This document shows, one piece after another, positions 35,701 to 47,558 of a stretch of DNA of 64,000 bases (the first letter of the stretch is position 1; every line of letters begins with the position of its first letter). Origin of the DNA: Hydractinia symbiolongicarpus (Eukaryota; Cnidaria; Hydrozoa; Anthoathecata; Hydractiniidae); the NCBI RefSeq assembly GCF_029227915.1, contig NC_079880.1:11373501-11437500 (forward strand). The letters run 5' to 3'. Under the pieces are notes generated by a model. The model did not search any database. It was given only the letters and a program-made list of their open reading frames with translations, and was not told where the DNA came from. A program made the position numbers and the translations under genes.

Positions 35701-38700
35701 AAATAAAATTCCACTTTAAGAAAATTTTCATTATTTATAAAAGTTTAGAATATTGTGACAATACAAGAATTAACGAACCATGTATTATTTCTGATCACAT
35801 GTTAATTTTCACCAGATCGCACTACTAATACGACTTTATCTTTTTTTTTTTTCATGTAGTTCTTGTTAACATTGTTGTTATTGCCTATGATGTATGAACA
35901 TTCATAAAACACTCCTGTAGTACTCATTTGCTAAAATCATTTTTGGTGAAGTAAGGAACTAATCATGCACATAGTATGTTTGATGACTGCCTAAACCATT
36001 AACGCCCAAGTGTTTTATGCTTTCTGTACGTTTTGTGATAAGTGAAGGTTAGAAAAGAAAAACAAGTACAGGAAATATATGCACAAATAGCATCATTTTG
36101 AACAAAAGGCATAGACATACGTAAAGTAGAATGAAAAATTTCATCTTTTTATTTTGTTTTTTGCAAGTATAACAAAAGGCAATGTGTCAAGTTATTATGT
36201 GTTTCTGCGAAAAGTAGATTTGTGATAACACGTCTGTATGTTAGTGTTTGTTTATGTTACCAGGAAGCTGCATGTAAAGATGTAAGTGAAGACGAAACTG
36301 TGGAAAAAGAAGATGATGAAGATGATGATGAAGAAGAAGAAATGGAAAAAATCAGAGAACAGAAGAAACTGCAACAAGCGGTGATGGAGAAGGAAAAGGT
36401 AAAATTAAATATTATATTGCAGTAATGTTTTGATTTCGTGTAAAATGTTGGGAATTTCAAAAGGCGCAATAATACTATCATATCTAATTCGTCTGACACG
36501 TGGGGTCTCACACATTTTTCGGTACGATCATTGGTACCAGTTTTTAGCCGCTAACTCCCTATGGTTACAGAAATGTTAACACTAGGCTCCAAATTAATTT
36601 TTCAGTGACGTGGCATTTTTAATAAGTTGAAGACACTTATTTTCTTTAAACAGTTAGAAATATTTATCCAAACTGAATAAGATTTAGTACTTTGTTTGGG
36701 TGTGAGGAATCCAAAAGTGACATAAAAATTCTATTAAACAAAGCTACATAAATGTTTTTATGCAATAAAAACATTCTTATATCACAAAAACAACATGGAA
36801 ATTTCGCATTTTATTATGTCCAAATTTCGTCCCCCATCAAGCCATAATTACATTACCAGTCAACAACTTGGTTCGTACATATTTTTTTTAATGTGATAAT
36901 TATTTGCTGTTGGTTGTTGTTTTTGTTGTTTTTGTTATTGTTGATGTTGTTGTGAGAAAAACACTCAAAAATTTCTCCTAGGATTTGATTAGCATATATG
37001 TTCTTTGTGTGTGTTTTTAAATTTCACAACATTTAATTTGTGACTCTGTGAAGTCCAAAAGAGGAGGGGTGTGAAAATAATGTTCTGTTATTTGGGGATA
37101 GGCTTTTTTTAACTGTATCGAAGAAGGAAATAAAATTAGGATTTTTATTGAAATAAATAAATTATTTATTATTTTATTTCAAAATTTGTTCTCGTTTTTT
37201 ATTTTTTATTTCATTTCATTTTGTTTTGTTTTGTATACACTTTTTTTGCAGACAGCCCACATATTTTCTCTTTTAAGACCTTTAAATTTTCACATCATTT
37301 CCCCCTGTGAAGATTGTCACTTTTTAGTTCTAACCTGTTTCTCGATTTAAAATGGGTACCGTAAATGCACTAGGACCGCTATCACAGGACCCTTGTTCAT
37401 AAAAGTACAAATAGGAAATAAGTGACTCACTGAGGGTATAAAATCGTAATAAGAAAATACTAAAGCTCGCTGGATGTTGGTGAATAAAATTTACAAATTT
37501 ATTCCTAAACTAATGGTCAATGTTTTGATTCAAACATTGCCGTTGTTTGTGTTTCATTTAAGTTGGTTGTGAAACCTAATGTACATCCAGGTCTTCCTCT
37601 AATGCTTCTCTTAGGAGAGAGTCTATTTTCAGTTGTGAAGCTAGTTTGTGGTTGATACAGTCCCAGTTGACGAGACGTGTAGTACGCTGAGCCACCATAG
37701 TTTGATGTGTTGTTGTTGTTGTTCCTGTCCGAACTGTGCAGCAGCTTTTTCCAAGGTGCTAGCTGAACGTTCGGTTTAAAGAAGATGTAGATAACAGCAT
37801 CGGATAAGACTCCAAATGCTGTCCCAATTAGGAATAAGTGTTCGATGTAGTGCCTGTTAGCTCGAGTTATAACTCCATGGATTCGTAGTATGAGCATGGC
37901 GATGTCAGCGAAGGAAAAGAAGACGATGAAAGTGACGATAATCATGCTGATTACGAGAAACTGCTTTTGTTTGTAGAGCGTCTTCGACACTCTCTTGTTC
38001 GTCTTGATGCGCTGGTAAATTTTAAAGTAAATAGCACCTGTTGTTGTGATGAAACAGAGATGAAACAAAACACGAAAGAGTTTACTGTGTGAGAAGTTGC
38101 TTGCATCCGACAGCAGTAGGCAGGGAAACATGAAACATAACCCTACGCACCAGATCGCGAACAAAATTTTAATGAGAGAGATCTTTGTGATTGTTTTTTG
38201 ATATCGCACGCCTATCTTCAACACAAGCCAGCGATTGATCGCGATGAATATAGTGTTACATCCGTGAGTAACGAACAGAGCATCGCCGAAAGCTTCAACA
38301 ACTGGAAGTAGTTTCAGTTTATGACTATTCCATTTGATGATAATCAGCTGTGTCAAGTAACATATGTTTAAGGTGATCTCCACAAGGCTTAAGTTGATGA
38401 GTACGATGTTATGGTTGCTAATTTTCTTAGTGATATGACTTCTTTCTGAATTAAGGATGTAGATGCCATACATATGAAGTAGAATGCCAAAACACAACAG
38501 AATAATTAGGATAGTATCAGATACAACCAAAACTTTGTGCAGCTCATCTGAAATTGGTGAGACTATCGTCGACTTATCGTGAGTTATTGTTAGATTTTCC
38601 ATGTTCCGTTTCTGCCATGTCTTTTTTTGAACCGTTGTGAAATACAGATCTGCTGTAAAACGGTTTTGCTGTATTCTTTATTTTTCAAGTCTTTTGTATC

Positions 38701-41700
38701 GCGTTAATAGCTGGAGATTCGCTATTTGTTTGAAAAGAGAAAGCTATATATATGTGTTTTCGTATTGGCTAGAGAATGTGATGGTTTTAATAAGATTTAT
38801 GGAATAGGGTTTGAGAAAAGGACTTTTGATAAGCAGGTGGTCGATTTCCAGCAGGTGGAGTATAAAATGAAATACGTATTTGATTTTTTCTTTTTTTTAA
38901 ATTATTAATTTTGTTTCACTGAGATATCGAGTCAATGTCTCTTTTTCTTTTTCTTTTGTGGAGTTGTGTTTATATTTTTGTGTGTTTTGTCTTTTTTTAA
39001 ATGTTGGGCCTAAGTGGAAAGTAAAATAAAAGGTGATAAAAATAACAAAAACGTATGGAAGAACATTGAGCTGGAAAAACTTCTTCGAAAATTTTCCTAA
39101 ATTTTATATTGGTTGATAATCTTTTGTTTTTCAAAGCATTTAAAACTGGGTGTCCTGCTTAAATTATCAATCAACTGGTTTTATCATTTCTTGCTCTATG
39201 TGGGTTTTTTTTATTACCGTTGTTATGTTGCTGGTCAGAAAAACTTTATACAGTTTTTAAAAAGTCTATATTATAATGCCCGTATACGTCTGTCTGTCTG
39301 TCTGTCTGTGACGCAAAATATTAGCTTAGCTGCGCAAGTAGCGAGACGCACGCAATGCGCTATAAATAGGACGGGCGAACCCGTGGATTTTTTCACGGGC
39401 TAACGACTAGTAAATAAATAATAAACTTGTGTTACAAACTTTGTTTCACAAGTTATCTTTCTTTTTGTTTTGTTTGAAAGCTGTTTGTTTTTAAGATGTT
39501 GCTTTTTAAAATATTGAGATTCTAAAATTACAATATATAATTTATGAGGTCTTTTCGGTAGCAACGAACCTTTTCACTGATGAAATCAAAGTCGAAAAGG
39601 ACCTTCAGCATGGTTGCCGCTGCACAAATCTTTCGAACACCGCCGAACATCGGCTAAAACTGTATGTTGTACTCAAGAACTTAATCAGCGAATAATATGG
39701 CAGGGTTACTTTTCAATACTAGTCGTTAGCCCGTGGAAAATCCACGGGTTCTCCCGTCCTTTTTGTACCGCATCACGTGCGTCTCGCTACTTGCGCAGCT
39801 AAGCTACCATTTTGCATGACAGACAGACAGACAGACAGACGTATACGGGTATTATAATATAGATGCCATATGTAAAAAAAAACAGCCTACAGAGTTACAA
39901 GTTAAATAGCATGAAAAAAACGGCTGCAGTTTTAGGAAAGAAATTAGGGTTGACTAGCTAAAGTAGAATTTTACGCAATTCACGAATATAAACATTTTTT
40001 TTTCACAAATCAAAAGCTTCTTTTAGAATCATTATATAACAATGTCATTTCAACTTGTCACGTTGTTCTGATGCTGTAACAAAATACTTCTGCAATAAAT
40101 TAACTAAAAACAAAGTTTTGGAAAGTACCCCTTTATCCATTGCAAAAAATAATTTTTCTCTGAAGTATTTTCCGAATGTATGAGTATAACTTTTACTGTT
40201 GTTGTTACAACAGAAAAAGAAAGTTTCGTTCATGACGTCGGTGTCGTCATTATTCAAGCCTACTAATAAGAAATTAACACCCGACCAATAAATCACTCGC
40301 CCAAGGTTACAATAATTTTAACTAGGGCTAGCAACCTGAATTTAATAGAATAAGTTTATAATCGCATATTTTATTACAAAATCTTTTTTATCTATTTTAT
40401 CTTATATCTTTCCATGTATTTTGGTTATTTTTAACTGCAAATAATCAAAAAGAAAACATCGATTTTTATGTGAGATGAATTGATATTGCTCCGCCAGACA
40501 ATCTTTTTGTGAAATTGGAGGAGCAATTTATGGCTCAGCTAGTTTCTCGTTTCTTAGAATTGGGCGTTATTGCAGTCGTCGTCGTCGTCGTCGTCGTTGT
40601 AGTCGTCGTCGTCGTTGTTGTCGTCGTAATTGTTGTTTTGCTATTATTGCAGTTGAATCGTTTGTTGTTGTTGTTGTTGCCACCGTCGTCGTTGTTGCTA
40701 TTTTAGTTGACATTGCGAACCCATCACTATTTTGCAAATTTACTTTTCAGGGTAATCAGTTATTCAAGGAGGGCAAATATGACGCCGCAATTAATCGATA
40801 CACGGACGCTATCGCTCTTCATCCGAACAATCCCATATTATATGCAAACAGAGGAATGGCACTACTGAAAACTGAAAAGTAAGTGGTTGGTTGAATTTCA
40901 TCTGCGTTACAAGCTAGTAACGCAGATTAAATTGTGTTGTGGCAAAGGATCTTGCGAAATTTATATTTTCGAAGTTCATCTTGTTGGAAATAAATTTACA
41001 GATTATGCAAACGAATGCGGGATAACTATTTTTAATTCCTCATCGGTTTTGCTTAGCCAAACCCCTTAACTCGAACACAGTTTAACTCGGGAGGTTTAAG
41101 GTTAAGTGGTTGCGGTTAATCTTATTTTTTAAATGTATAGGTACGCAGCTGCCGAGCAAGATTGCAGTACAGCTCTTACGTACGATCCGTCTTACACGAA
41201 GGCCCTGGCAAGAAGAGCTACGGCGAGGGAAAAATTGAAAAAATATCTCGATGCTTTAGAAGATTATCAGCAGTTGCTTTCATTGGAACCTAAAAACAAG
41301 CAAGCAATCACGGAGGTTCAAAAGATCAACAAAGTAAGGAACAGTTATGGAGCGCTTTATTGTTTGCTCACGGTGGAAAAGCACTTTCATGTTTCGCACG
41401 ATGACGGAGACCTTTAATGTTTTGCGCGGTGGAGGATATTTGCGCACGGTAAAATAGCCAGGTAATGTTTGCGCACAAATAAATGGCGCGTTAATATTGG
41501 CGCGCAAATGAATAGCGTGTTGATATTTGCGCACGATAAAATAGAAAGTTAATGTTTGCACACGATTAAATAGCGCGTTAATATTTGCGCAGGATACACG
41601 CCACGTGCTAGTTTTCAACAGAGATATTAATAGATGCTTTTGTGATTAATCGTTATAAAAGTGACATTAACTTGACATAATTAGACTTAACGAAGTAATA

Positions 41701-44576
41701 GCGCGTCGTAATAAAGTTTAGGTAGTATTAGCGCTCTTTAAAAAGGTGAGGTTAGGGTTTAGTGTTAAACACTTACACGTCGAAAATCATTAATCAGGCG
41801 ACCAGAGATCTGAGAAAAGAAACGTTTAGAAAATTAACGCCAAAAGTTTATAGAAATTTAGTAAAACTAACACTTGGAAGATTTAAGAAGAGTACGTAAT
41901 TCTACATTTGGTGTATCAAATACACTTTAAAACATTATTTGAAAGCTTATATTTAAACGTGCTTAACTATCTAATTCAGAATCCGCTGTAAACTTACCAC
42001 AGGACTTACGTCATAGGGGACCTCGGGACATGCTCGGTGCTAGGATAAATTTTGCGCACATGATCGGCTGAAAATGACTGTCCCTGGATTGTCGGCTAAG
42101 GAATATTAAAATAAAAAAAATATCACAAATGGTAATTTGTTGGGATAAAAGTTGTAGCTTTTTTCTCGTTCAGTAAAAAGGATAGAAAAAAGTAACCTCG
42201 TAATAAATTGATTTTTTTGGACAGAAACTGACGCACTAAGCGAAAAAGTCATGCTAAACGTAGTGATGACAGGATAAAATTAAAAGACACCACAATTAGC
42301 CGAAATTTGACAATGAACCCTCCAAATAAACCAATCGAGAAGGGTTTCTATTTTATGTCGTCTAGCCTTTGCCCAAAATTTGCTTACGAAAAAATTGGTA
42401 TATTGAGCGACTTTATTTTAGCCCAAAATGTAACTAAAATTAAAAACTTTTTGTTTTGACCGCAGAATGGCTCAAAAAATTTATTTGTTCTTCATAGCAG
42501 GAATGATGCACATGTTAAATAATAACAACCTAACATTCTTAGCATGCATTCTGGCTTCAGATGGTGGAAGAAGACACAAAACAATTTCGTGTGTTAATTG
42601 CCTACTACTTTGAGTATTACGTTAAATACTTCTTTTGCATTACGATAAATGCTTCGGGATATCTTATACAGATCTGCGGGTAGTTCAGCCAGATTTTCAG
42701 GGTAGTTTAGTCAGACTTGCGGAGTAGTTTAGCCAGACTTGTAGGATAGTCCATACAAGAAGCAGGTTAAATAAATAAGACACGACAATTATTCAAAATA
42801 TATTGTCCTTTTTTTTTCTTTAGTTGCTTGTGAAAACCAAGAACACGCCCAAACAACCTCAAGATGGAAAATCTGATCCAGCGACAAAAGTAGTTAATAA
42901 AATTCGACGGTCAAACGTACGTGAGCCGATGTTGACCTCGCCTTTTTTACTTTGCATGATGCAGAAATATACTTTCGCTAAACGTTTTGTTAATGTGTTT
43001 CGGTTTACTTGCTATAGTTTCCCTTCTACCCCCTCCTACTTTTCTTTTCGTAATCTTTTAGAAACCGTTAAAGCGAATACATATTCAGGAGGTTGGGATA
43101 GAGGAGGAAGAGGAAACATCGAATGAACCAAGAGATAAGAAAGTCGAGGATATACCAGTAAATGACAGGTAAAGATTTTTCACAGCGAATTTTTATTGTT
43201 CGCAAATTTCTTCGCGGGTTTTTGTCATTATTTCCAGCGAAAAATATTAAGAAATTTGCTATTTACGAAATTGCGCGAAAATAAGTTTTTATGATAATAA
43301 GATTTGCTTACTTAGCGAAAATTTGTTCTCGCGAAAATTAACTCTCTTGAGTTGTTTTTTCTATTGTCAAGCGGGTTATATTCTGTTGTTTTTTAAAGCC
43401 ACGGTGGAGTGATAATTTCTCCTTTCTCTCTTATTGCTTCTCAGGGTGCCCCGTATTAACCACGTGTCAGTAGAGAATAAAGATACGCCCATCCCGACTT
43501 CTTCTTTCATGTTTGAAACCGAATTTAAAAGACTAAAGAATGACTGCGAGAGTTTATACCAATATCTGCGAAAGATTCCAGTATCGAGTTATCAAAGTTT
43601 ATTCCATCAATGCATTGACATTTTGATGCCGTCATTTCTGAAGGTTTTATCTCAATGTTACATCAGGTAAAACGTAATTGTTTTTCCTGGTCGTTGTTTT
43701 GTTTTATTTTGCTGCTGTGATGTCATTGACGTAATATGTTCGGGTTTTGTGGTGTCGGGTGTCCCCAAACAAACCTTGATACACTTCTTTGTATACATGT
43801 TTTTTCTTTTATAACAACACTCAACATAAGCATTCAAATGTTCTTAACTTTTTTCTATTTGAAGCCTTAACATGTTCTTAAATTCTTCAAATTTACTTTT
43901 CTTTTGTCATTTTTAAAGTTTAAAAGAGATCGGTATTGATAAAGCGTTGTATTTTCTTCACATGTTCTAACATTTTTAACCTTAGAAGCCATATGTTTTT
44001 ATATACTTGTTTCTAATAAAAAAACGTTTACTTTCGATGGTTGCTATGTTCATGTTTGAATATGTGTCAGCACAATGTACGGAATACCTACCTCACCATT
44101 GTATTTCACCATTAGAGACAAGTTACCTTATGAGGAGGAATTGAAAGCCATGGCGACAGTGAAACGATTCGATATGGCCATCATGTTCTTAGCGAGGGAG
44201 GACAAACAAAGTACGCAAAATCTTCTTTATTCTGTCATATACTTAAAATGGCAAGAGATGTATGCTAGTATGAAGCAGGAATAAGAACGTAGGCAAGGCA
44301 AGTGTCCATTTGCCTTGCCTACTCCTGATTATCACGAAGTCTTAAAGCAGAGACTTGTGATCGGAATTTTTAAAATCAGTTAGCTAAAGCGAGATTAGTG
44401 TTGCCTGGATATGCCAAGCAAAAGAGACTCCATTGTCACTTGATTTGTGTGTAAAGGTACGAATATTTGAAGATGAATAATTTTTCGTTATAGTTCTAAC
44501 GAACCTGCTGCAACATTTGTCGAAAGACAAGGAAGAAACTCGTGGCTTAGCTAAGAAGTACGGTGTTCACATATGA
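29761..44576 (+). CDS. RPAP3: RNA polymerase II-associated protein 3 (RPAP3), single TPR domain
   Basis: Ten exons join in phase: 29761-29907, 34623-34748, 36264-36398, 40751-40878, 41141-41333, 42824-42916, 43062-43168, 43445-43666, 44071-44210, 44494-44576 (457 aa). The N-terminus resembles vertebrate RPAP3 (ELNDFLKDLNRWEEDI), exon 2 has LPPIR and IKSYDYDAW, exon 3 is acidic, exons 4-5 (about 137-240) hold one TPR domain, exon 7 has KPLKRIHI, and exons 8-10 form the RPAP3 C-terminal domain (KRFDMAIMFL, ending KKYGVHI). In the family the TPR binds the tails of HSP90/HSP70 and the C-terminal domain joins the RUVBL1/2-PIH1D1 R2TP complex, which assembles RNA polymerases, snoRNPs and PIKKs in the cytoplasm. 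Vertebrate RPAP3 has two TPR domains; here one is present. A possible AATAAA lies at 44882. Confidence 0.95.
30444..30830. repeat. Diverged tandem repeat of about 150 bp in RPAP3 intron 1
   Basis: The motif CTGTCCGAAATTGTCCAAAG appears, with changes, at 30444, 30608 and 30755. The first two full units share TTTAGAGCCT..GTATGCTTAA and AAACATTACTTTG blocks. Confidence 0.7.
31456..31690. repeat. Loose GGTGTT..AACACC motif cluster, RPAP3 intron 1
   Basis: Short partly palindromic motifs such as AAGGTGTTCAAAAACACCCT recur four times with drift. Too diverged to give a clean period. Confidence 0.4.
31899..32339 (-). CDS. Terminal exon of a HYD1-type ADP-ribosyltransferase-like protein
   Basis: A minus-strand open segment of 146 codons starts after a T-rich stretch and AG (acceptor at 32340-32341) and ends in a stop at 31899. 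It begins with AEQNTIAFFHYTNEEGANGI, followed by SGYIKKS and AAFSDGVYFT, and later RSIWVYSDD. The HYT, SG-I and DGVYFT order resembles the Tox-ART-HYD1 family, in which His, Tyr and Asp mark an ADP-ribosyltransferase fold. Such domains are found in bacterial effectors and in some invertebrate proteins. The exon lies inside RPAP3 intron 1 on the other strand. I could not find a convincing upstream exon with a start codon, so the gene model is partial. Family assignment is by motif memory. Confidence 0.5.
   Translation of the reverse strand, partial: AEQNTIAFFHYTNEEGANGIQKSGYIKKSRGAVQDAAFSDGVYFTVRSLIDSKQEIAENNWEGHKECYATQQVQQEKMKYYIAIHFCIDDPNLLDASSTTRSIWVYSDDIVLSEFEHSIKKFEGYFYTKEFVEAFGFLASNVLTIQ
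33409..34144. mobile_element. TA-flanked MITE filled with TTCGTATA motifs, RPAP3 intron 1
   Basis: GGGGTCATCTACAAAATTCG at the left end is inverted, with two changes and a one-base slip, as CGAAATTTGTAGACGACCCC at the right. TA lies immediately outside each end (33407-33408 and 34145-34146), as for Tc1/mariner-type insertions. The interior has over twenty TTCGTAT or ATACGAA motifs in both orientations. A nested tandem repeat occupies 33712-33890. No transposase ORF. Confidence 0.75.
33712..33890. repeat. Nested 56-bp tandem repeat inside the TTCGTATA MITE
   Basis: About three units built on TTTTTTAGATCGCATTTTAA plus AACGAAAAACGGCGATAGAA, with small differences. Confidence 0.75.
37517..38602 (-). 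CDS. Class A (rhodopsin-like) orphan GPCR, nested in RPAP3 intron 3
   Basis: A single-exon ORF of 361 codons with ATG at 38600-38602. Seven hydrophobic segments are visible at about 26-50, 65-90, 103-129, 140-165, 174-194, 213-240 and 253-276. An N-glycosylation site (NLT, residue 3) precedes TM1. At the cytoplasmic end of TM3 the DRY motif is replaced by NRW (123-125). TM7 carries DAVIY (268-272), a variant of NPxxY. The tail (about 277-361) is polar with an Asn run. In the family such receptors signal through heterotrimeric G proteins; the ligand is unknown. Intronless orphan GPCRs are common in cnidarians. A minus-strand AATAAA lies just past the stop (37498-37503). It sits in RPAP3 intron 3 in opposite orientation, so it must have its own promoter. 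Confidence 0.9.
   Translation of the reverse strand: MENLTITHDKSTIVSPISDELHKVLVVSDTILIILLCFGILLHMYGIYILNSERSHITKKISNHNIVLINLSLVEITLNICYLTQLIIIKWNSHKLKLLPVVEAFGDALFVTHGCNTIFIAINRWLVLKIGVRYQKTITKISLIKILFAIWCVGLCFMFPCLLLSDASNFSHSKLFRVLFHLCFITTTGAIYFKIYQRIKTNKRVSKTLYKQKQFLVISMIIVTFIVFFSFADIAMLILRIHGVITRANRHYIEHLFLIGTAFGVLSDAVIYIFFKPNVQLAPWKKLLHSSDRNNNNNTSNYGGSAYYTSRQLGLYQPQTSFTTENRLSPKRSIRGRPGCTLGFTTNLNETQTTAMFESKH
39265..39410 (+). mobile_element. Miniature Helitron copy, RPAP3 intron 3
   Basis: Starts TCTATATTATAATGCCCG, has (GTCT)n, and ends with a CCCGTGGATTTTTTCACGGG hairpin and CTAACGACTAG followed by T. 146 bp. Confidence 0.85.
39719..39863 (-). mobile_element. Miniature Helitron copy, RPAP3 intron 3
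   Basis: Inverse copy of the preceding element: CTAG at 39719-39722 is the 3' end, the hairpin follows at once, and the element finishes at the 5' TCTATATTATAATACCC (read on the minus strand). 145 bp. The two copies lie about 300 bp apart in opposite orientation and could form a large hairpin in the intron RNA. Confidence 0.85.
40575..40628. repeat. GTC/GTT trinucleotide repeat, RPAP3 intron 3
   Basis: About eighteen triplets of GTC with some GTT/GTA; a further short GTT run is at about 40660-40690. It yields a poly-Val pseudo-ORF. Confidence 0.88.
41411..41600. repeat. Diverged 36-bp tandem repeat (TTTGCGCAC), RPAP3 intron 5
   Basis: About five units share TTAATATTTGCGCACGATAA and AATAGCGCG blocks. 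It starts about 75 bp after the exon 5 donor. Confidence 0.75.
42669..42750. repeat. Short tandem repeat (AGTTTAGCCAGACTTG), RPAP3 intron 5
   Basis: Three to four imperfect units of about 27 bp. Confidence 0.65.
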
Positions 44577-46050
44577 CAAAATCTTGAACAGCTGCTGTGA
44601 ATGGTTTAAATTTAAATGCGACGCAGCAAGATTTATTTCTGGTGCAAATGTTTTTATGACACAAACAGAAAAGAGATTCTAATTTTATTTCTTGTATGAA
44701 TCTCATCAAAATCATCAATGGATATTTCATCCAAAAAAAATGCTTTGTTTATTTCGGAATGTTACGAATGGTTTTTTGTGAATTCCATGAGTGAACAAAT
44801 AATATCCTTGACGCTACATAGAAAAGGCATTCTCCGGGACGTTAGCTTTTATTGGGCGGGCTATTTGGTTTATGTCCAAAGAATAAAAAATCGTGGATGT
44901 ATTTATTAGATACAATTACGAAATTTTAAATTCTTGGAACATTTCTGTAGTATTTTTTGACATTCTTTCATAGTTACTAATGATATCATTCTTATTTGTA
45001 GCCAAAACAATTATTTATCCCTTGTTAGAATTAACAGCCTTGTCAATTTGAATTATTTAAGGGGTGTTTGGTCATGTGTATTTAATGCCATATGAAGATT
45101 TCATTCCAATGATGTTCACCTATTTTGCTCCAGTGGCGTTTTTAAAAGCCATGATACATGTGTTAGTTTCTTATTTTTCAACAGAAATTTGTTGATTTTG
45201 ATGTTCTTGTCATTAAATTCCAATATACTAATAATATATTTTACGAACAATGGTATCTTTGAAGAATAAAGAATTTTACAGAGCTCCGTACATAACAAAA
45301 AGTGCAGAGAAATCAACTCTGTTCCCAGACCTCTTACGTACACCTTTTACCTAAAGGTGAGTTTCAAGTCAAGAACAGATAGAAGATGCTTCGGAGACAA
45401 GGTTGCTTACAAAATAAAATAAAAATCTGGTATTGTATGCGGCATAGCCAAGTGATCTATTTTTTTGACGATATCAAAATTCAATTTCTCCCTACAAAAG
45501 CTTAGACGCAAACTCCTTCTTCTCAAATCGACCATCAAACACGAAATTTAGAGCAAGCCATGATTTTTAAATGAACCAATGAGGATAAAATCAGCGGAAT
45601 AGGTTGTGCTTTGCAGCGATTGCGTTCTACTTTGGGTAGAATTTTGTTCATTTCTTCGGGAATCCTTTCCTCTTGTATCAAAATAATTTACTCTGCATTT
45701 GCTAAGGCAAATTTCCACTTTGTATATTTCCAACGGATCAAATAATAACGCTACTTTTAAGTGCATCCGAGAAGACTCGGAACTCGGAAATTTTCTGATA
45801 AATTCGTTTCGTTCTCCAATACTTTCCGAGGGAATAGAATCGGAAAATAGATAACCAATCAGTTTCGCTGAAATTCGATTTTTCATTTCCTTCCAAGACA
45901 AAACAGAAATTAATTTTATATTTAACGCTACATACCCCTTTTATCCCTACCCTCGTTCTCAGGGATTTTTGCGAGGATAAGATTTTTCGCCCTGTTCTCT
46001 TCTCTCATATTAAAAAAACGAGAAATCCCTGCGAAAAAGGAGTGTATTCA

Positions 46051-46167
46051 TCGTAAATGATCGATTAAGCCCCCACTCCCGAATAACCCCCCTCCCGAAT
46101 AAGTCCCCTCCCCTAAAACCCATTTTGACAAATAAGCACCCGGGGTCTTAATCGATCATTTACGGTA
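46051..46167. mobile_element. Small MITE with CCGTAAATGATCGATTAAG termini
   Basis: CGTAAATGATCGATTAAG at 46052-46069 is inverted at 46147-46164, followed by GTA. The core holds repeated CCCCTCCCGAATAA motifs. It looks like a short relative of the element at 10891-11199. Confidence 0.75.
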
Positions 46168-46485
46168 ACCCCTTTTTAGATTCTTACAAAGAAATAAAAT
46201 ACCTGTTCTATTGTTACCCTCTACTACTATATATGTTTTAAAAGCTCAAATTTACACGAAAAAGTAGCTTAACTACCCCAGCATTTCTTATGTTTGCGGA
46301 ATACCAATACATCTGTTTTTCGGTTTTATTCATAAAAGCATGAAGCTTGCATATTCAGACTCAGATCAAAGAATTTACTATCTACGCGCCAAGCATATTG
46401 CCCAGCCTTAGTGAATAATTCTGTGTGTGTATTTTAATCAGCCTTTTTTTTCTAATACAGAATAAAGCTTGAAACGAACTGTCTA

Positions 46486-46577
46486 AAACAACCTCGTCCC
46501 AGGGTCTTCTTTGTGTCCCCTGAGCCGTTATTACGGGTTTGCCGACAAGGCGAAATGCCCTGGAAACGAGGTTGTTT
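46486..46577. repeat. AACCTCGTCC fold-back repeat
   Basis: AACAACCTCGTCCCAGGG on the left is inverted as CCCTGGAAACGAGGTTGTTT on the right; about 92 bp, no ORF. Confidence 0.65.
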
Positions 46578-47558
46578 TTTACTCTCTCCTTCCTTCTTGT
46601 TCATTTCTGTCCGCTTTTTTACAACTCCTCTCATCACCATGTTTGTGCGACACAAATTGCGATAATTTACTATTAACAAGTAAAATATGTATCACTCTAT
46701 TTAAACTGCTCTATTGTATTCAAAACTCTTACCGTGCACAAATACTCTTTTCTATCTGACAAGAGAAACTAAATAAACAATAAATAAAGGATATCTTCTC
46801 TCACGGCTTAATTTTATCAATACAAAGTGTCAGTCGTCCCGATGAGAGAGGGAAAAGGTTTGAGAATAAAGTTGAATCAATAAAGAAAAGATTACTTCAG
46901 TGTTGTTGTTTATACATATGTGGACACTATTACGTTTTTGTGCAAGTTTACAATAGCTAATCAACAATTTTTTAAACGACATGATACAAACTAAAAAATG
47001 TTGCTCTGCTGGCGTAAGAGACGATCCAGTCCTAAGGAATGATGTTGTGTTCTCCTAACACATAATTTTTTTAACATAATCAGATAACGCTTTAGAGAAA
47101 ATGCGGCGGTGGTCCATGAACTGTTGTTTCCCGCGAACGGCTACCATTTTTTTATTGTGTTTGGGTTATTATTCGTGACGTAAGGCGTGACTTATTGTAG
47201 GTGCCCAAATGCAAATGCTAAAATGTGTTTGGGGGTAATACTGAATATTCTGTCAAACTTCTTAGTATTAAAAAGAAAAAAAAAATCTTTTCTTTTGAAA
47301 ATCCGTATTTAGAATATAATTTAAAGCGTTGAGTTTGTGTGTTAAAAGTTAAGCGTTTTACCACAAAACATTTACGTATTTTTCGCAATGTTTAACCCCC
47401 TGATTGCCGCAGTTTTTTGCTTGATGACTCGTATTTTTTATTTCTTTCTTTGTGCTTTACATTCCACGCTGAAGGAGAAAACTAATTCGTTCGACCGGTG
47501 CGAACTGTTTGCTGCGTTTTTTTATTGTTGTGTATTATATTGTTGGTTTATGACTGTA

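Larger units (their letters stand above)
44577..47558. other. RPAP3-YTHDF intergenic region
   Basis: A 117-codon minus-strand ORF at 45548-45901 has a protein-like composition but no motif that I recognise, no homologue in mind and no clear splice signals; I do not call it a gene. A CCGTAAATG MITE and an AACCTCGTCC fold-back, listed separately, are the only other structures. The RPAP3 3' UTR occupies the start and the YTHDF promoter the end. Confidence 0.5.

Noticed and set aside
40509..40706. 65-codon ORF with poly-Val and poly-Leu
   Set aside because: Simple GTC/GTT repeat in RPAP3 intron 3.
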